This document shows positions 35,701 through 48,350 of a stretch of 64,000 bases of DNA, one piece after another. The stretch is from Prosopocoilus inquinatus (taxonomy: Eukaryota; Arthropoda; Insecta; Coleoptera; Lucanidae), in the NCBI GenBank assembly GCA_036172665.1, contig CM069876.1:34317001-34381000 (forward strand). The letters are read 5' to 3'. The position numbers and the translations under genes are program-made. Below the pieces are notes generated by a model. The model did not search any database. It was given only the letters and a program-made list of their open reading frames with translations, and was not told the origin of the DNA. How positions within the stretch are numbered: position 1 is the first letter of the stretch; the number at the start of each line of letters is the position of its first letter.

Positions 35701-36929
35701 AGAAAGCAAACTAACCACTGCTTGTCCTATTACCGACCATATTACAACTTTACTTAACCATTTTCGAGGACACTATACAAGTAACAGTAAATAGGGATCT
35801 TGAAACAGCAAATGACGGCTTACTAACTCACAGAAAGAGAAGGAAAATTAAACAGATGAGCCAGTGCCATGAGTAACCGTTCGTAGAAATGAATGAAGAA
35901 TGAAAAATAAAGAAGAAATGTAGAGAAGAATATTATAGAAGAGAAATCCCAAATACCCAAACAGTAATTGAGTAACCAAGTGAAGAAAAAATATCATTAG
36001 AAACAACTGGGAAACTAAAAATAACGATGGAATCTTGCGCAGAGATTATGAGGGAATGCGAGGAAAAGTGTTCAGAAGAGAATTGAAAAATTCGTAAGAT
36101 GTATGTAGGAAAAAAGAGGATATGCCCAAAACATGGAGCAAGATGGTTCCATGATCCACATTATAACGCATAAGGCGATAGGAAAAACTCTGATATCTAA
36201 CAGGAAGATAGTAGTGAAATACTTCTACAAAAAATGATATAATACGCAACTATGGACCAGAAGGAGAGAAGTACTAGAAAAACATTTGAAAAATTAGTGA
36301 ATACGGGTCAACTATTAAACAAAGAAAAAACAAAGTTCATGAAAATGAAAATAACCAGACAAGTGTCAATACAACACAGAGAAAAAATAATGTCAAATTG
36401 AAGACCGAAACAAATTTTATAGGAAATATTTGCACAATTGTCGGACAAGATGCTATTCTTATACTAAAATAATATGGCTATTCTTATAGTAAAATTTACT
36501 ACAATTGTACTCATATTTGCTACAATTTGTTTCTGTCTTCATTTTGATTACAATTTGTGTTACTTTTTACTATTCATTTTTTTCTGTGAACTTCTGGAAG
36601 GTAACGCAGTTTGCTTGTTTAGGATCACAATAACTAAGACTTGCCAAGAAGAGATAGAAATAAAGACTAAAGGTTAGCAAAGACAGAAAATAGTAGGGCC
36701 GTTTGTAAGTTCAAAAATTTGAAACATCTATCCGGAAAACAAAAGTAAAAGTGTATGGAATCATAACTGCCAACTGTTTGTGATATATGGGTGGGAGATA
36801 GGGATTTTTGACAAGAAGATACGAAAATGGATATATGGGAAAGGAAAAAAATATTTGGAGGAACACAGGAGAAAGAAAATGGGATGGAGAGAATAACAAA
36901 TCCAGAGTTTAACGAAACCAAATATACAC
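35701..36929. other. Purine-rich then AT-rich non-coding DNA
   Basis: GAAGAA- and GAGAGAA-rich text without a clear repeat period. It leads into the tandem array on the right. Confidence 0.4.
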
Positions 36930-37715
36930 GAACCGTAAAAACACAAAGATTGAGAGGAATGAAAGAAGTAAGAAGAAGATTTGAAGTCGTTGAAACCAAA
37001 CAATCCATAAACCGTAAAAATACGAAGATCGAGATGGATGGACCTCTTTACCGCCAGAATCCTTGAGAACAGGCACGCTGAGAATGTATTTACGATAGGA
37101 GAGAAGGGAAGAAACAGAGAAGAGACACGGTTAATAGCAGTGCAAAACAAGATGCTTTATTTCAAAAGGCGTGGAGGAATAGCAAAAGAAGGCAAAAGAC
37201 AGAGTAAAATGGAAAAAAGAAAGAAGAAGATTTCAAGTCGTGGAAACCAAACAACTGTAAAAATACAAAGATCGAGATGAGTGGACCTTTTTACCGCCAG
37301 GATCCTTGAGAATAGGCACGCTGGGAATGTACTTACGATAGGAGAGAAGGGAAGAAACAGAGAAGGGAGACGGTTAACAGCAGTACAAGACAAGATATTT
37401 TATTTCAAAAGGCTTGGAGGAGTAGCAGGAGAAGGCAAAAGGCAGAATAAAATGGAAAAAAGAAAGAAGAAGATTTGAAGTCCATAAACCGTACAAATAC
37501 AAAGATCGAGGTGGATGGACTTTTTTACCGCCAGGATTCTTGAGAATAGGCACGCTGGGAATGAACAGAACTGAGAGAGGGAAGAAATAAAGAAAAGAAA
37601 CGGTTTACAGCAGTGAAAGACGATCTGTTTTAAGAGACGTGGAGGAGAGGCAGGAGAAGGCAACGGGCAGAGAGAGTAAAATAGAAAAACCAAGCAAAAG
37701 ATTTGAATCCGTTTC
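36930..37715. repeat. Purine-rich tandem array, period about 235-245 bp
   Basis: TTTACCGCCAG recurs at about 37046, 37291 and 37526. Each unit reads AAGATCGAGATGG, then TTTACCGCCAGGATCCTTGA, then GAATAGGCACGCTGGGAATG, then GAGAGAAGGGAAGAAACAGA, then a GTTAACAGCAGTRCAAGACA segment, then TTTCAAAAGGCGTGGAGGA, AAGGCAAAAGGCAGAGTAAA and AAGAAAGAAGAAGATTTGAA. A partial unit begins at about 36930. Complementary open frames repeat RILAVKRSTHLDL but stop in each unit. They are a by-product of the repeat. Confidence 0.9.
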
Positions 37716-37819
37716 TTTTTCTTTAATTTTAAGCGTTTTAAAAGTCTATTAGATTACGGGGTGTTATCTAAAACAAAATCAATGTTGCAAATCGGAAGAA
37801 AATGTTTAAACTCAACCAG

Positions 37820-38130
37820 ATTTTCTTTCTAAAGTTGTTAAAAGCGACGAAATTTGGGTTTATGGTTATGGTCTTTCGCTTCGGTCAAAAGAAAAACCAT
37901 TAAGTCAAGAGCAAAGCCAAGTCCTTACTGATCTGTTTTTATGGTATTGATGGTATTGTCATCAAAGAGTCGTACCCCCAGGTCAGACTATTAATGCAGA
38001 ATTCTATCTAAAGCAGCCAAGGGTGGATAAATGGAGGAAATGTATAGAGAAGTGGCGGGGTGGTTCCTCCACCATGAGAAGGCGAGCCTACATAGCGCTT
38101 TAATCGAACTCATCCCTTCTCTCTCCGAAG
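37820..38130 (+). pseudogene. Mariner-family transposase fragment
   Basis: A short broken piece of a Tc1/mariner DDD transposase, the enzyme that cuts and pastes the element at TA sites. FLSKVVKSDEIWVYGYG at about 37822-37872 matches the first catalytic region (usual form TGDESWVYGYD), keeping the Asp (codon 37846-37848). PPGQTINAEFYLK follows at about 37976-38015 in another frame. HHEKASLHSALIE at about 38070-38108 matches HHDNAP.HTA, with Glu in place of the second catalytic Asp. An in-frame stop occurs at about 37950. The spacing between these sites is shorter than in intact transposases. The third Asp region and both element ends were not found. It adjoins the tandem array, so the 5' part may have been lost there. 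Confidence 0.82.
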
Positions 38131-40135
38131 ACGAATATCGAGTTGAAAGGACGAAGAGTTTCCACTTGAAGCTGAGGATTCAGTATTTCATTTATCGCTA
38201 CACTTCAGAATCTTTTATGTACCACTTAGTGTTTGATTCCTGTTTTAAGAACTTGAACGGAGCAAATTTTTGAGGGAAACTACCTCTTTTAGGAACGATT
38301 TTTCAATTCATTTACCATTTTTGTTTCTTCCTTTTACCTGAGGAATAAGCTCTTATAATTTCGCAATTTACGTACTCCGATAACAATTTGTCATATGTAA
38401 AATTCGGAAACAACTATTTTTGTACAACTTACAAACGGGGGGGGAAAGTTGCAAAGTTGAGATAAGTTGTATGATGAAATGCACAGATGTTGCAGGTTGT
38501 GGACATGCGACGCCCGCCTCGCTGGCGATGCTGCGCTTCATGTTTATGTTACAAAGCGGTAACAATAAAACAAAAACAAAAACGTAAGAAAATTGCAGAA
38601 CACTTGTGGTTTTAAAACAATTACTTTAAACACTCGAACATAAATTTGTTGTATTATTATCCTGAAATTATTGTAATTTCGAGCAAACTAAGGCAGAATT
38701 CTCTTTCATCAACGAACTAATTTACGTGTAATTTTTAGCAAGACCACCGTGACCGCCGTCCGCACATCGAGCAAATGAACGAAGCTCCAAAGATAGAACC
38801 ACAAGGACATTAAGCTCGTGAATGAATGCAGTGTTCGCTAATAACATAAAAAGCCCCACTGTAGTCTTGCCCCGCCGGTTTATTTCCTTTTCGTTGGCCG
38901 CACATGTTTTCGAAGCTTTTTAATTCGAAACATGCAGGTTTACAAGAGCTGACATCCGCGTGTATAAACTCTCTTAATTAATGAGGATGTTGCTTACGGT
39001 AAGCGGTCGTCCCGATTATGATTTAGAGCTCGATCGAATTTTTCATGTTTTTTTTTTGGGCGCGAGCAATCCGCGAATTAAAACGAAATTTATTGCATAC
39101 GAGGGTTATTTGTTTGCACTTTATTTCATGTCGTCGTTATATGTAGCGCGATATATTTTTATTTTTATTGCCTTCGCCGACGAGTGTTATACATAAATCA
39201 GGGCTCTTTTTTTAATTTTAATTTTTAATCTGCGGCGCTGCGAAACGAAAGCTTAAAGCGTGTAGGTTATGTTTTATTGCGAAAACTGAGCCGACGTAAA
39301 GATTGTTTGAAATTTACGGTTAAATTCAATAGGTACATTTTCATATTTTATGAACGGATTTGCTAGTAAACCTTACTTTGTGTACGCGCATTAAAACTGA
39401 AAATATAAACGGCCTCAATTTATTAACATATAAAGCTCAGCGATATCGTATTTCATTACGATTGGATTAAAATGTTTCGATCGTTTGGTTTGTAGGTGTA
39501 TAAATTAAAAAAAGAAACAATTTAAGTTCAATGGAGGGAGACTACTTCTCAAATTGCAATCTCTGGAAATCTGCCTTTGTTGGTTAGAATTGTTCGGATA
39601 TGATCAGCTCAGTGGAAATGATCGTGGGCGAGTGAGGAGCTAACAAGTAGCAAAATGAGACGCAACCTAAATATTTCAGCAACCTCAAAGTATACACTCA
39701 AATAATAATAATCATCATAATGATATAAGTCAGAACATATAAAGTATAAGATACAATGTACAGTGTGCGTAAATAAAATAATCTTGATGTTGTAGGTATG
39801 CTATAATTCTTTAATTGAGTGAAACGTTTTTTTTTTAATTAAATAACTTTTAAAAATATTTTTAAATTACAGTTATGGTTTCGCTCTAAACTTAGGAGGC
39901 AGATGTTAAAAGAATTTATCATAAAATAACTGCTTCCATTTCGAAATGTGTTCAGTTTATGTTGTGACAGTACAGACTGTATAGTACATGTCAAAGTATA
40001 CAATTTAAAATGCTTAAAATTGCTCGATTAAAAAATTCTGTTGTTGGGAGACATCCAAAATAATGTAAGTACAGACAATAGATCTCTTACCCTTCCACAG
40101 GAATCTACAAAACAATGCTAAGGAGAATCGGAAAA
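38131..40135. other. Non-coding stretch
   Basis: A G9 run lies near 38438. No gene, tandem array or element end recognised. Confidence 0.4.
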
Positions 40136-40605
40136 AATCAAACCGAATAATCGGTTTTTGTAGAACCGTTTTCGAATATAACCGATTATCTAAATAAAGA
40201 TTAAAACCGACTATTCGAATATTCAAAAATCGATTTTTCGGATATTCGAAAAACTGACTATTCCAATATCCAAAAATCGACTTTTGGATTATGCGAATTG
40301 GTTAACCGAAAATCCGTTAATTACGTATTAAGTAAGACTGATTCATAAGACACAGATTCCATTGATTTGACAATGGTAAGATATCCAGAAATTTTTGGAA
40401 TATGATACGAAATTATTATTTAGAAAAACTAAATCGAACATCCAATTATCCAAAACCAGTAATATTACTATATAATCTCCGGATATCCATATAATTGGAT
40501 ATTCGAATAAACGGTTATCCGGATAACCGGTTTTCGGTTTGATTTAAAACCGCGAATAATTCAAATCCGGTTAACCCATTAACCAAAAAACTGATTTGGT
40601 TGTCA
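40136..40605. repeat. Self-complementary element built of CGGTTATCCG/CGAATATTCG words
   Basis: AATCAAACCGAA at 40136-40147 is the exact complement of TTCGGTTTGATT at 40533-40544, giving a foldback of about 409 bp. The interior repeats AACCGATTAT, CGAATATTCGAAAA, AAATCGATTTTTCGGATATT, GGATATTCGAATAAACGGTT and GGATAACCGG in both orientations. Similar words continue to about 40605. Such low-complexity, two-strand-symmetric DNA is typical of foldback or MITE-like elements that can form cruciforms. No coding sequence. Confidence 0.65.
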
Positions 40606-41890
40606 GCAGCACCACAAATGCTACCCGACCTGGAGGTCATGTTCAATCATCGACTTTAAATAATAGAATCGTCCACCAATACAGGCTAAAAAGTATTATT
40701 TCTTCTGGCTAAGTTCCGATCACGGCTTAGCCGAAGGATATACGACGTCACGGCTTCCAAAGCAAAACGTATTCTCTCTCATAGGTCAAATATATTCTCA
40801 CCAAGCTCCTACTTTGCTCCTCTTGGGCTCTCAACTCAGTCCACGTTCTAAATAACACATAGAAACAAAAGAACAATATAAAAATTTTGAAAGTGAACAA
40901 AGATTACATGAAATTTGTAAGGATCCAGAATTATTTATGTAGCAAGATAAGTCAGTCTAAATACTCGCCCCAAACTCTTTCTACTCCAACTGACAACCAA
41001 ACTACCCCCGTTTACTGATGATAACCTCTCTTTTTAATCCACGAGCCAACCTTGGAAGACGATTTATGATTTTCCTGTTCGATAAATGAGTTGACATTTA
41101 TAGCCAAAAATGTGTTCCCAGAAGTTTTTGCCCGATAACCAGAAGAGAGTCGTTATATTCTGAATATTGTCAACTCGTCAACTCCTCCGCTGTCTCTCTC
41201 CTTGTAAGGATTTCCTCGATTAACTTATCGAAAATATTGAAATTAATAAAATAAAACAGAGTGGTAAATTTTGGACAAATATCAGTACATTAATATTTAT
41301 TATTTTGTTATCGGATTTCTAGGTCGTAAAAAAAGGCGAAAAATGTTACCTAATTCAGGTGACGTAATTAGGCAATTAGGATTTTATTTTCTCATGGTAG
41401 GTACTTAAAAACGTTCGATAAAAATAAATGAAACATTATAATTGAAATCACCATCTTGTATTTTCTAAAAAAAATTAAATTGCGCGTATTATTTGCTATG
41501 TTTTTCACCTTATTTTAAATAGTTGCATGTCATCAGTCGTTCAGCCGATGCAGTAATGCATACACAGAGCACTCTCATGTTTGAGTGTGGCAAGCCAACA
41601 TTCGGCATATTTTTTTTTATTAGTTTATCCATAACCTGTTGATTCTGTTTCGGTTCACCTGAGATCTGCGTTAAGATCACCACAGCACCAAAATTTAAAA
41701 CAAAAATATCTTGAAAATATTTTTCTATTTTCAATAAATATCGAGATATACTTATAGCCCCAAAATGCACTATCGTGACATATCAACTGAATAACTGGTA
41801 CTTGTATCTGCTGTTATTTTGACTGTAACATGTTACGTTATATAATTTAGATTAGTAAAGGGTTGATTCAATATTTGTTTTGTTATTCGA
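40606..41890. other. Non-coding stretch
   Basis: No gene or repeat recognised. Confidence 0.4.
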
Positions 41891-41913
41891 CTCAGCTGAA
41901 TGTCTACGTGATG

Positions 41914-41967
41914 GGTCAGTAACTCAGCTGCTGCAGTTATGGTCAGTAATTCAGCTGCTTCAGTTAT
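41914..41967 (+). repeat. Two 27-bp tandem copies with CAGCTG E-boxes
   Basis: GGTCAGTAACTCAGCTGCTG and GGTCAGTAATTCAGCTGCTT begin the two copies, which differ at two positions. With the CAGCTG at 41893-41898 this gives three CAGCTG E-boxes in 60 bp. Such clusters can bind class-I bHLH dimers; function is inference only. Confidence 0.6.
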
Positions 41968-44094
41968 CTGAACGCGGCCATTGTGTCACTCACGTCACAT
42001 TCACGGTAATGACAATTTATTATTTATTTATTTTATGCGACGATAGTAAAAAGAACCCCGTTTAGGCACAAATGTTTCTATTCATGCGAGAAAAGGTAAT
42101 ATTTAGATGAAAAAAATGCAAATTAAGTAGAAAAAGTCGCCACAGGTGAAAACAATTGAAAAAAGGTAATTTAGGTGAAATAAAGTTTGGCCAAATGACT
42201 CCATTTCTAATGAAGCGAAAAGATATGCAAAGAGATATATTACCTAAAATCCGGTCCCCACTTATTACATGTACAGATGGAAATTTTACAAAAAAAATGC
42301 AAAAACTTTAACACAAAAAGTATAATAGTAGAATAAGTCGAGCGACAAAGACAGATTTTCCTTTCAGTACAAAATAATGTCTGCTGTTGTTAGATTTCAA
42401 GCTTTATTAATTCGCTTACCAGCAATAGTTCATAAATGCAAAGAGAAAAAGCGTGGGAAAAGTATTTTACTTTTCTTCAGCGAACATAAAATTTGGGGAA
42501 ATATTTTTGATTTAAATTTATCAAAAAAGGTGACTTGATTTCAAGAGAAATTGACCCTACAATAAAATTAATAAAATTAAGCTTCAAAATCACAAAGTAA
42601 CCAAGGACCTATTTAACTGTCAATTCCCTGCGTTAGCAGCGAACTTCTGGCACCAGAAATCTTGGTTTCTCAAAGTAAAAATACAGTATGCAGCAGATTG
42701 ATTCATTGTGACATGCAACTCAGCTCATATTTCATTTGGTACACGACATCATAACACAAAGTAGTTTTTGTAAGCTGACGTCGCGAGTTTAAATGAAGGC
42801 TTTGTCTCAGATCGGAACATTAAATGAGATTAGTTTTTTTTTTGTGTAAACCAATCGGAAATTCAAAACTTGACAAATGGAAAGACAAACCCTGTCGGTT
42901 TCATGAGAATCAACAGCAGGGGCAGACACTTTCTTTACTTTTCCATCAACACAACTCCTTTATTCAACTGTGGTAGAAAGTCACACCCTGCCTCTACCTC
43001 CATCTTCGCCTCGGTGGAGGTCGGGGCTGCAACCGAAGCTTTCGCTTCAATTTAAGATCGTGTCATACCACTCTTCTTTAAACTATTTTTTTACAGCTAC
43101 GTTGTAGGTATCCAGACCTTCCACTGCATTATTAGAAGACCACAACTAAGCATAACGAAGTCCATCCTGCGTCAACTTCTTCTCTTCATTTTTAAACTTA
43201 TCTACTTATATATCATATTCCTTCTGCTTTTCCTGTAATGTGCATCTCCATATATTTTCAATAAATTCGCCGCCACCACTTTCTTCTTCGAACAACTAAT
43301 CTTTCACCTGTAGTACAGTCTCACAACCGAAGTTCGACCCACTCCCATCTCCATCTAAGCTAGGGCATCCCGCCTGAAACCATGCACATATTTTGAAACT
43401 CTTGACTTCATATAAATGTGACAGTTTGCTAAAGCTTCCAACTAAGCTAAGAAGGGTGTATTGTACCCACGGCGAATCGGTGACGGTGAATTGGCTCTGG
43501 CAAATCGGCGACGGCGAATTGTCCTAGACCCAGCAGCTACGCAATAGCCAGATCAAGGTCAATCAAGACGTATAGTAATGAAGTAATGACAACGCTGTAA
43601 TGATGTCTACTTCTACTCTTTAGAAGAAAACTTTAGCTTCGTTTTAAAATTGGTCCATTTAATTATGTACGTTTTAAATGGCTTTCATTGAATTTACTGC
43701 AACTTCCTCATTTTCCTCACACATCCATTCATTAGGGCGACGACTTGTTAATGAGAGTAATAAAAAAAATCCTTTCTTTTCCTTTAATTAGTACTTCTGT
43801 TAGCTGTTCCTCGATGCAATCGTGCGCACGTTTCGTCCTAATTTACGCAATATGTAACGAAACTGGTCGTAAAAGCCAGTCGCGCTCCATAGTTACCGCA
43901 CCAAATTGGATTTTAATTATCTTAATTATGTGTGCTGGTAAGAAAATAAATTTTTCACAGTATCCGGCACAGACAATTTCGGCGGCTCTCTCTAATGCGG
44001 CCTCTGGTAATTTAGATTTGTCGGCAAGAAATTAGTTATTAGTGCGCGTAATCGCATTAACAAGAATCCACCCGGCGCAGCACGGTGAAGCTTC

Positions 44095-44095
<1 letters not shown>
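41968..44095. other. Non-coding stretch
   Basis: Near 43470-43525 a short tandem pair occurs: CGAATCGGTGACGGTGAATT and CAAATCGGCGACGGCGAATT. CCATCTCCATCTAAGCTAGG at about 43348 matches the dispersed repeat at about 33047. No gene recognised. Confidence 0.4.

Positions 44096-44147
<52 letters not shown>
44096..44147 (+). repeat. (CT)n microsatellite, about 25 units
   Basis: An uninterrupted TC dinucleotide run about 50 bp long that ends in TTTCCCTCT. Confidence 0.95.
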
Positions 44148-44152
<5 letters not shown>

Positions 44153-44779
44153 TCTACTCGCTGCACAGTCTATTAAAGTCGCCCATAGTTTCGAGAAAGT
44201 AATTACTATTTTAATTAAAATAATCGTATTTTGAAATTATCTCCTCGTATTATAATCGTTAATATTTGAAATGGCTGCGGAAGCCGTTAACGCAATCCTA
44301 GCCTTTAACAACTGCCTTCCTTGCTTCAGATAAAAATCGAAGAGAAAATTCATTCAAAGGTGGAAGAATTCTTTTTAAAAATTTCAAAATAATCATTGAA
44401 CCGATGCGATGTAAGCCCCGGATACCCCCAACCAGTAATCACTCGAGCATCATGTCATCAACTGGTTAATAACGCCATTGTTTAACGAGCAAGAAATTTA
44501 TAACATCATACCATAAAAACTTAACAGGTTAGTTTCGGCTCTATTAAAAATGAGTTTGATGCTGCGTTGATTGATACTTTACAGTTGAAACTGATGGGAT
44601 TCTGCATTCATAGATTTATGGCGGCCAATAAATTCCAAATGGAAAACAGAATTTTTAAAATGTAAAATGTTATGTAAGGTTCACCGTTATTTACTAGACG
44701 TATATAAGTCATTGCCTTTCTTCAACTCTAGATACATGTGTGAAGGGGAATGAAATTTATATTAATGACAACCTAAAAG

Positions 44780-46490
44780 TTTAGCCGACTTTAAGAATAA
44801 CCGAAAAAAATTTTTACCCGATGAAATTATATAGAAGAGAAAGAAACCGAAAAGAGACCTAAAATTTTTACCCGATCCTCATTTTTAAGAATAGAAGAGA
44901 ACGAAACTACTAGAAGCTCGACTCATGAAATGGCCCTTTTTTCAAAATATCCGAAGGGCTCATAAATTTTGACATATTTAAATAACCCTTCTTTCAATGA
45001 AAGCCAAAATGAGACTAAAAGTTTTGACAGGCCAAAGGGACTTTTCTTTTAATAATAACCGAAAAAATATCAATAGTTTTGATCCTCATTTTAGTGATTA
45101 CCGAAAAGAAACCAAAAGTTGTGACGGATTGAAATGATCTTTTAATTGCCGCCGAAAAGAGATCAAAGTTTTGACAAATTAAATTGACCCTATTCATAAT
45201 ACTAACGAAAAAAGGTAGACATGATTCTTCTTTTAATGATCACAAAAAAAATTGAATAACTACTTCTGGCTCTTCTTTTCAATCGTTTCAATCAGTCAAG
45301 AAGATTTCTTTTCAGTTCTTTTAATGACAACCGAAAAGTTTGACATTTCTTTTTTTTAACTCCCACCAAAAGAAATCAAATGTTTTGACGAATTGAAATA
45401 ATATTTATATTATATTTAAGAAGAGTAAAATAGTTGTGACTCTTCTTTTCAGTCATTTCGGTCTGTCAGAAACTGTGTTTCATTTAATGACAACTGGAAT
45501 TAATAAAATGGCCCTTCTTTTAATGATATTCGAAAAGAGATCAAAACCTTTAACAAACTGAATTGACTCTGTGCTTTAATAATAAGCGAAAAAGAACAAA
45601 ACTTTTGATCCTTCTTTTAATTGTCATAAAAAGAAATCAAATGTTTTGAACAATTGAAACGATCTTTTTTAAAAAAATTAACCGAAAACAGAGTGAATGA
45701 TTATTCTTTTAATGATTAGAAAAGATATTGAAATAACCTACCTTCCTTCTCTTAACAACAACTGGAAATACACCAAAAACTTTGACATAATTAAATGATT
45801 AAAAGACGGCTCTTTTAGTCATAAAGCAAAATAAATCAAAGGTTTTGACAGATCGAAGAGACTCTTCCTTTAATAATAACTAACAAACGGCAAAAGATCA
45901 AAAGTGTTAGTCCTTCTTTTAATGATTGACACACCGAATTGACCTGTCCCTTCTTTTAATTCCTACCCAAGAGATCAAAAGGTTTGAGAAGTTGAAACAT
46001 TAATTCTAACTCTACTTTTTAGTATTCAATTGTGAATAATTGTTTATTTGTTAACTTAATAAATGTATTCCCTATTTTGACTTATTACGGGTAACCCTCA
46101 AAATTAACCGTAACACTAACCTTCTTATAAAAAGAGTGGAGTAATTATTCCTTTAATGATTAGAATGGAGAGTGAGATGACTCTTCTTTTGAATCATCAT
46201 TTCAATCTGCCAAGAACCTTAATGAGTACTGACATATTGAAATGGTTTGACCTTTTTTTTAATTACAACTGAAAACAGATCACCCTGGTTTTTCTTTTAG
46301 TCACTATTTCGGTCTCAATCAAAAAAACCTCCCTTCTTCTGTTGACAGCCAGAAAGAGGTAAAAGAGTTTAACATCATGAAATGACCCTTCTTTTAATGA
46401 TAACGCAATAGAAATCAAAAGTTCTGCCAAATTGAAGTGACTCTTCTATTAATAATAACCGAAAATTTTGGTCCTTCTATTGATGATAAC
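44780..46490. repeat. Degenerate satellite, monomer about 60 bp (left block)
   Basis: Dozens of loosely spaced copies of TTCTTTTAATGATAACCGAA, AAAAGAGATCAAAAGTTTTG and ACARATTGAAATGACCC, in that order and on one strand. Monomers are heavily diverged, with frequent indels, so the period varies. The same monomers resume at 47880-49200 after the CT-rich array. Confidence 0.82.
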
Positions 46491-46739
46491 ATTCATCCAA
46501 TGACTTACTAAAATATGGGGCATAGAAATGAAATTTGTAAGAAGTTCAAAGCAAGTAATGTAACGCAAAACGTAAGACGTTATTGACTAATAAAAAATCA
46601 GCAAAGTCGGAGGAGAAAAATTTTCAGTGGTCTAGAAGCAGAAATAAACGAAGAAGTTCTCTGGAAGCTATTAAAAAGGATGAAGAAGATAATTGGACGT
46701 AACCATTTTACGACTTAAACAAAATAAACAAATGATAAC

Positions 46740-47830
46740 AATTACTTTTCTCGCTGTCTTCGCCGAAGTTGTTAGTTCGCCGAAGTTAGTTTACGATCTC
46801 TATCTGTGAAGTCTTCAAATTCACTATATTCTCCTTTTTTCCGTCAAAATCCTCTCTCTGTGATCACCAGATTGGTCTCTTCTGAATCCACCAGGTCTCC
46901 TTCATTCTCTTACAAATCTTCCATTCCTATAAAAACGACCATCACACCCTCTTTTTCTCGTCCGTTAAAATTTTCCTCATGCGGTCACCAGATCGACCTC
47001 CTCTGAATCCTTCTCGCCTCTCTTCTTCAGTCAAACTCTCCATCCCTGTATCTCGGGCATCATCAGTTTCAAACACCCCGGCTATGTTAACGTCTTTTTG
47101 GGGCACACCACATGATCATTAATTATTTTGCTGCCAACCCCTGCTCTTCTCGCTGTTCTTGCTAAAGTTACTGTAATTGCTAATTCACGATCTCCATCTA
47201 CAAAGTCTTCAAATCTACCACCGCCTTCTCATTTTTTCTCTCAAAATCCTCCCCATCGATTAACCAAATCGATCTCCTGTGATTTCATTATGTCGCCCTC
47301 TTTCTCGTACAAGCCTCCACATCTACAATGACGAACATCATTCGCTCTTCTTCTCGACCATTAAAATCTTCCCCATGCGGTCATTAGATCGACCTCTTCT
47401 GAATCCTCTTCGCCTCTTTCTTCCTCAGACATACTCTCCATCCCCATATTTTTGAGCAACATCAGTCAATATCTCAAACACCCTGGTCATGTTAACTTCA
47501 TTTTGGAATACATCAAACAACTCCTGCTCATTTCGCTGTTCTTGCCAAAGTTACTATAATTGTTCCATAAAGTCTTATCACCTCCTTCTCCCATTTTTCT
47601 CCCAAAATCCTTCCTGTTGATTACCAAATCGATCTCCTCTGATTTCGACATGTCTTTTTCGTCGTACAACACTCTCCACATCTGTAATGACGAGCATCAC
47701 CGGATTCTCTTTTGGTCCGTTAAATTCCTCCTCATATCGGTCTCTTCTGAATCAGTTCAGTTCAGGGCATCAGTTGAAGGCACTCAATCGAGAAAGGTAT
47801 TCTTCTCTAGCAAATCCTCCGGCCCTAGGA
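46740..47830. repeat. CT-rich tandem array, three units of about 380-400 bp
   Basis: Units start near 46748, 47149 and 47525 with TCGCTGTTCTTGCYAAAGTT. They continue with CCTTCTCMCATTTTTCTC, CAAAATCCTYCCCRTYGATT, ACCAAATCGATCTCCTSTGA, CGTACAASMCTCYACATCTR, ATGACGARCATCA, then (units 1-2) CCCCATGCGGTCAYYAGATC, GACCTCYTCTGAATCC, TCCATCCCYRTATYT and GAGCAACATCAGTC. The minus strand is purine-rich. It lies wholly inside the about 60 bp satellite, so it expanded within, or was inserted into, that satellite. Confidence 0.85.
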
Positions 47831-48099
47831 CGACCATCGCCTCCTCCCCTTCAACTGGAGCGAAGCCAAAAGTCGTGACAAATTGAAATGACTTTTTTCA
47901 TAGTAATAACCTAAAAAAAGATCAAAAGTTCCAACAGATTGTAATGATTCTTCTTTTAACGATTAGGAAAGAGACCGATAGGTTTGATCCTTATGTTAAT
48001 AATAAATGAGTGATTGTCGCAGTTGAATGACGTCATAAGTTACTGTGTAAGATGGTTGATTTCTTTTTCGATTTTCTTTTCTCTCTGTGATGGTCTTAT

Positions 48100-48350
48100 A
48101 TAAGTCATAGAATTGTCAAGACTTCAGGAGCGGGAATGTATTTTGTGTGTGTAAAGTATTCCATGACTTTGTCATTTCGAAACCTCCTCGCCGTTGAAGG
48201 GGAAACAGTGTCGAATTTTATCCCCAACACTGAAGGGTACCTGAAGTGGTATACCGACAACCTCCGAGCAATATCCCGTATGCGGTTTGAATCCACGACC
48301 TTGCGATCGCAAGGCCTGTCCCTTACCACTTGGACAGTTCAGGCTTCATT
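48100..48350 (-). mobile_element. tRNA-derived SINE
   Basis: Read on the minus strand from about 48350, the sequence starts with a tRNA-like head and continues through CGGTATACCACTTCAGGTAC and GAAATGACAAAGTCATGGAA to about 48100. The head has a D arm with stem GTCC/GGAC, an anticodon-like stem CCTTG/CAAGG and a T arm whose loop is ATTCAAA. GTCCAAGTGGTAAGG fits the pol III A box and GGATTCAAACC the B box. The body after the head is non-tRNA and unique in this window. The exact 3' border and tail were not resolved. Confidence 0.72.
48281..48345 (-). ncRNA. tRNA-like head of the SINE (not a functional tRNA)
   Basis: T arm at 48281-48297, 16-bp palindrome CCTTGCGATCGCAAGG at about 48299-48314, D arm at 48318-48335 (all complemented). 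The anticodon loop is one base short if the 5-bp stem is used, and no paired acceptor stem follows the T arm, as expected for a SINE head. Confidence 0.65.

Noticed and set aside
36667..37693. Several overlapping hydrophobic frames on the minus strand
   Set aside because: They are repeated copies of the same tandem unit and stop in each unit; the pattern is explained by the repeat.
48281..48345. Functional tRNA gene
   Set aside because: No paired acceptor stem and a short anticodon loop; a SINE head explains it better.
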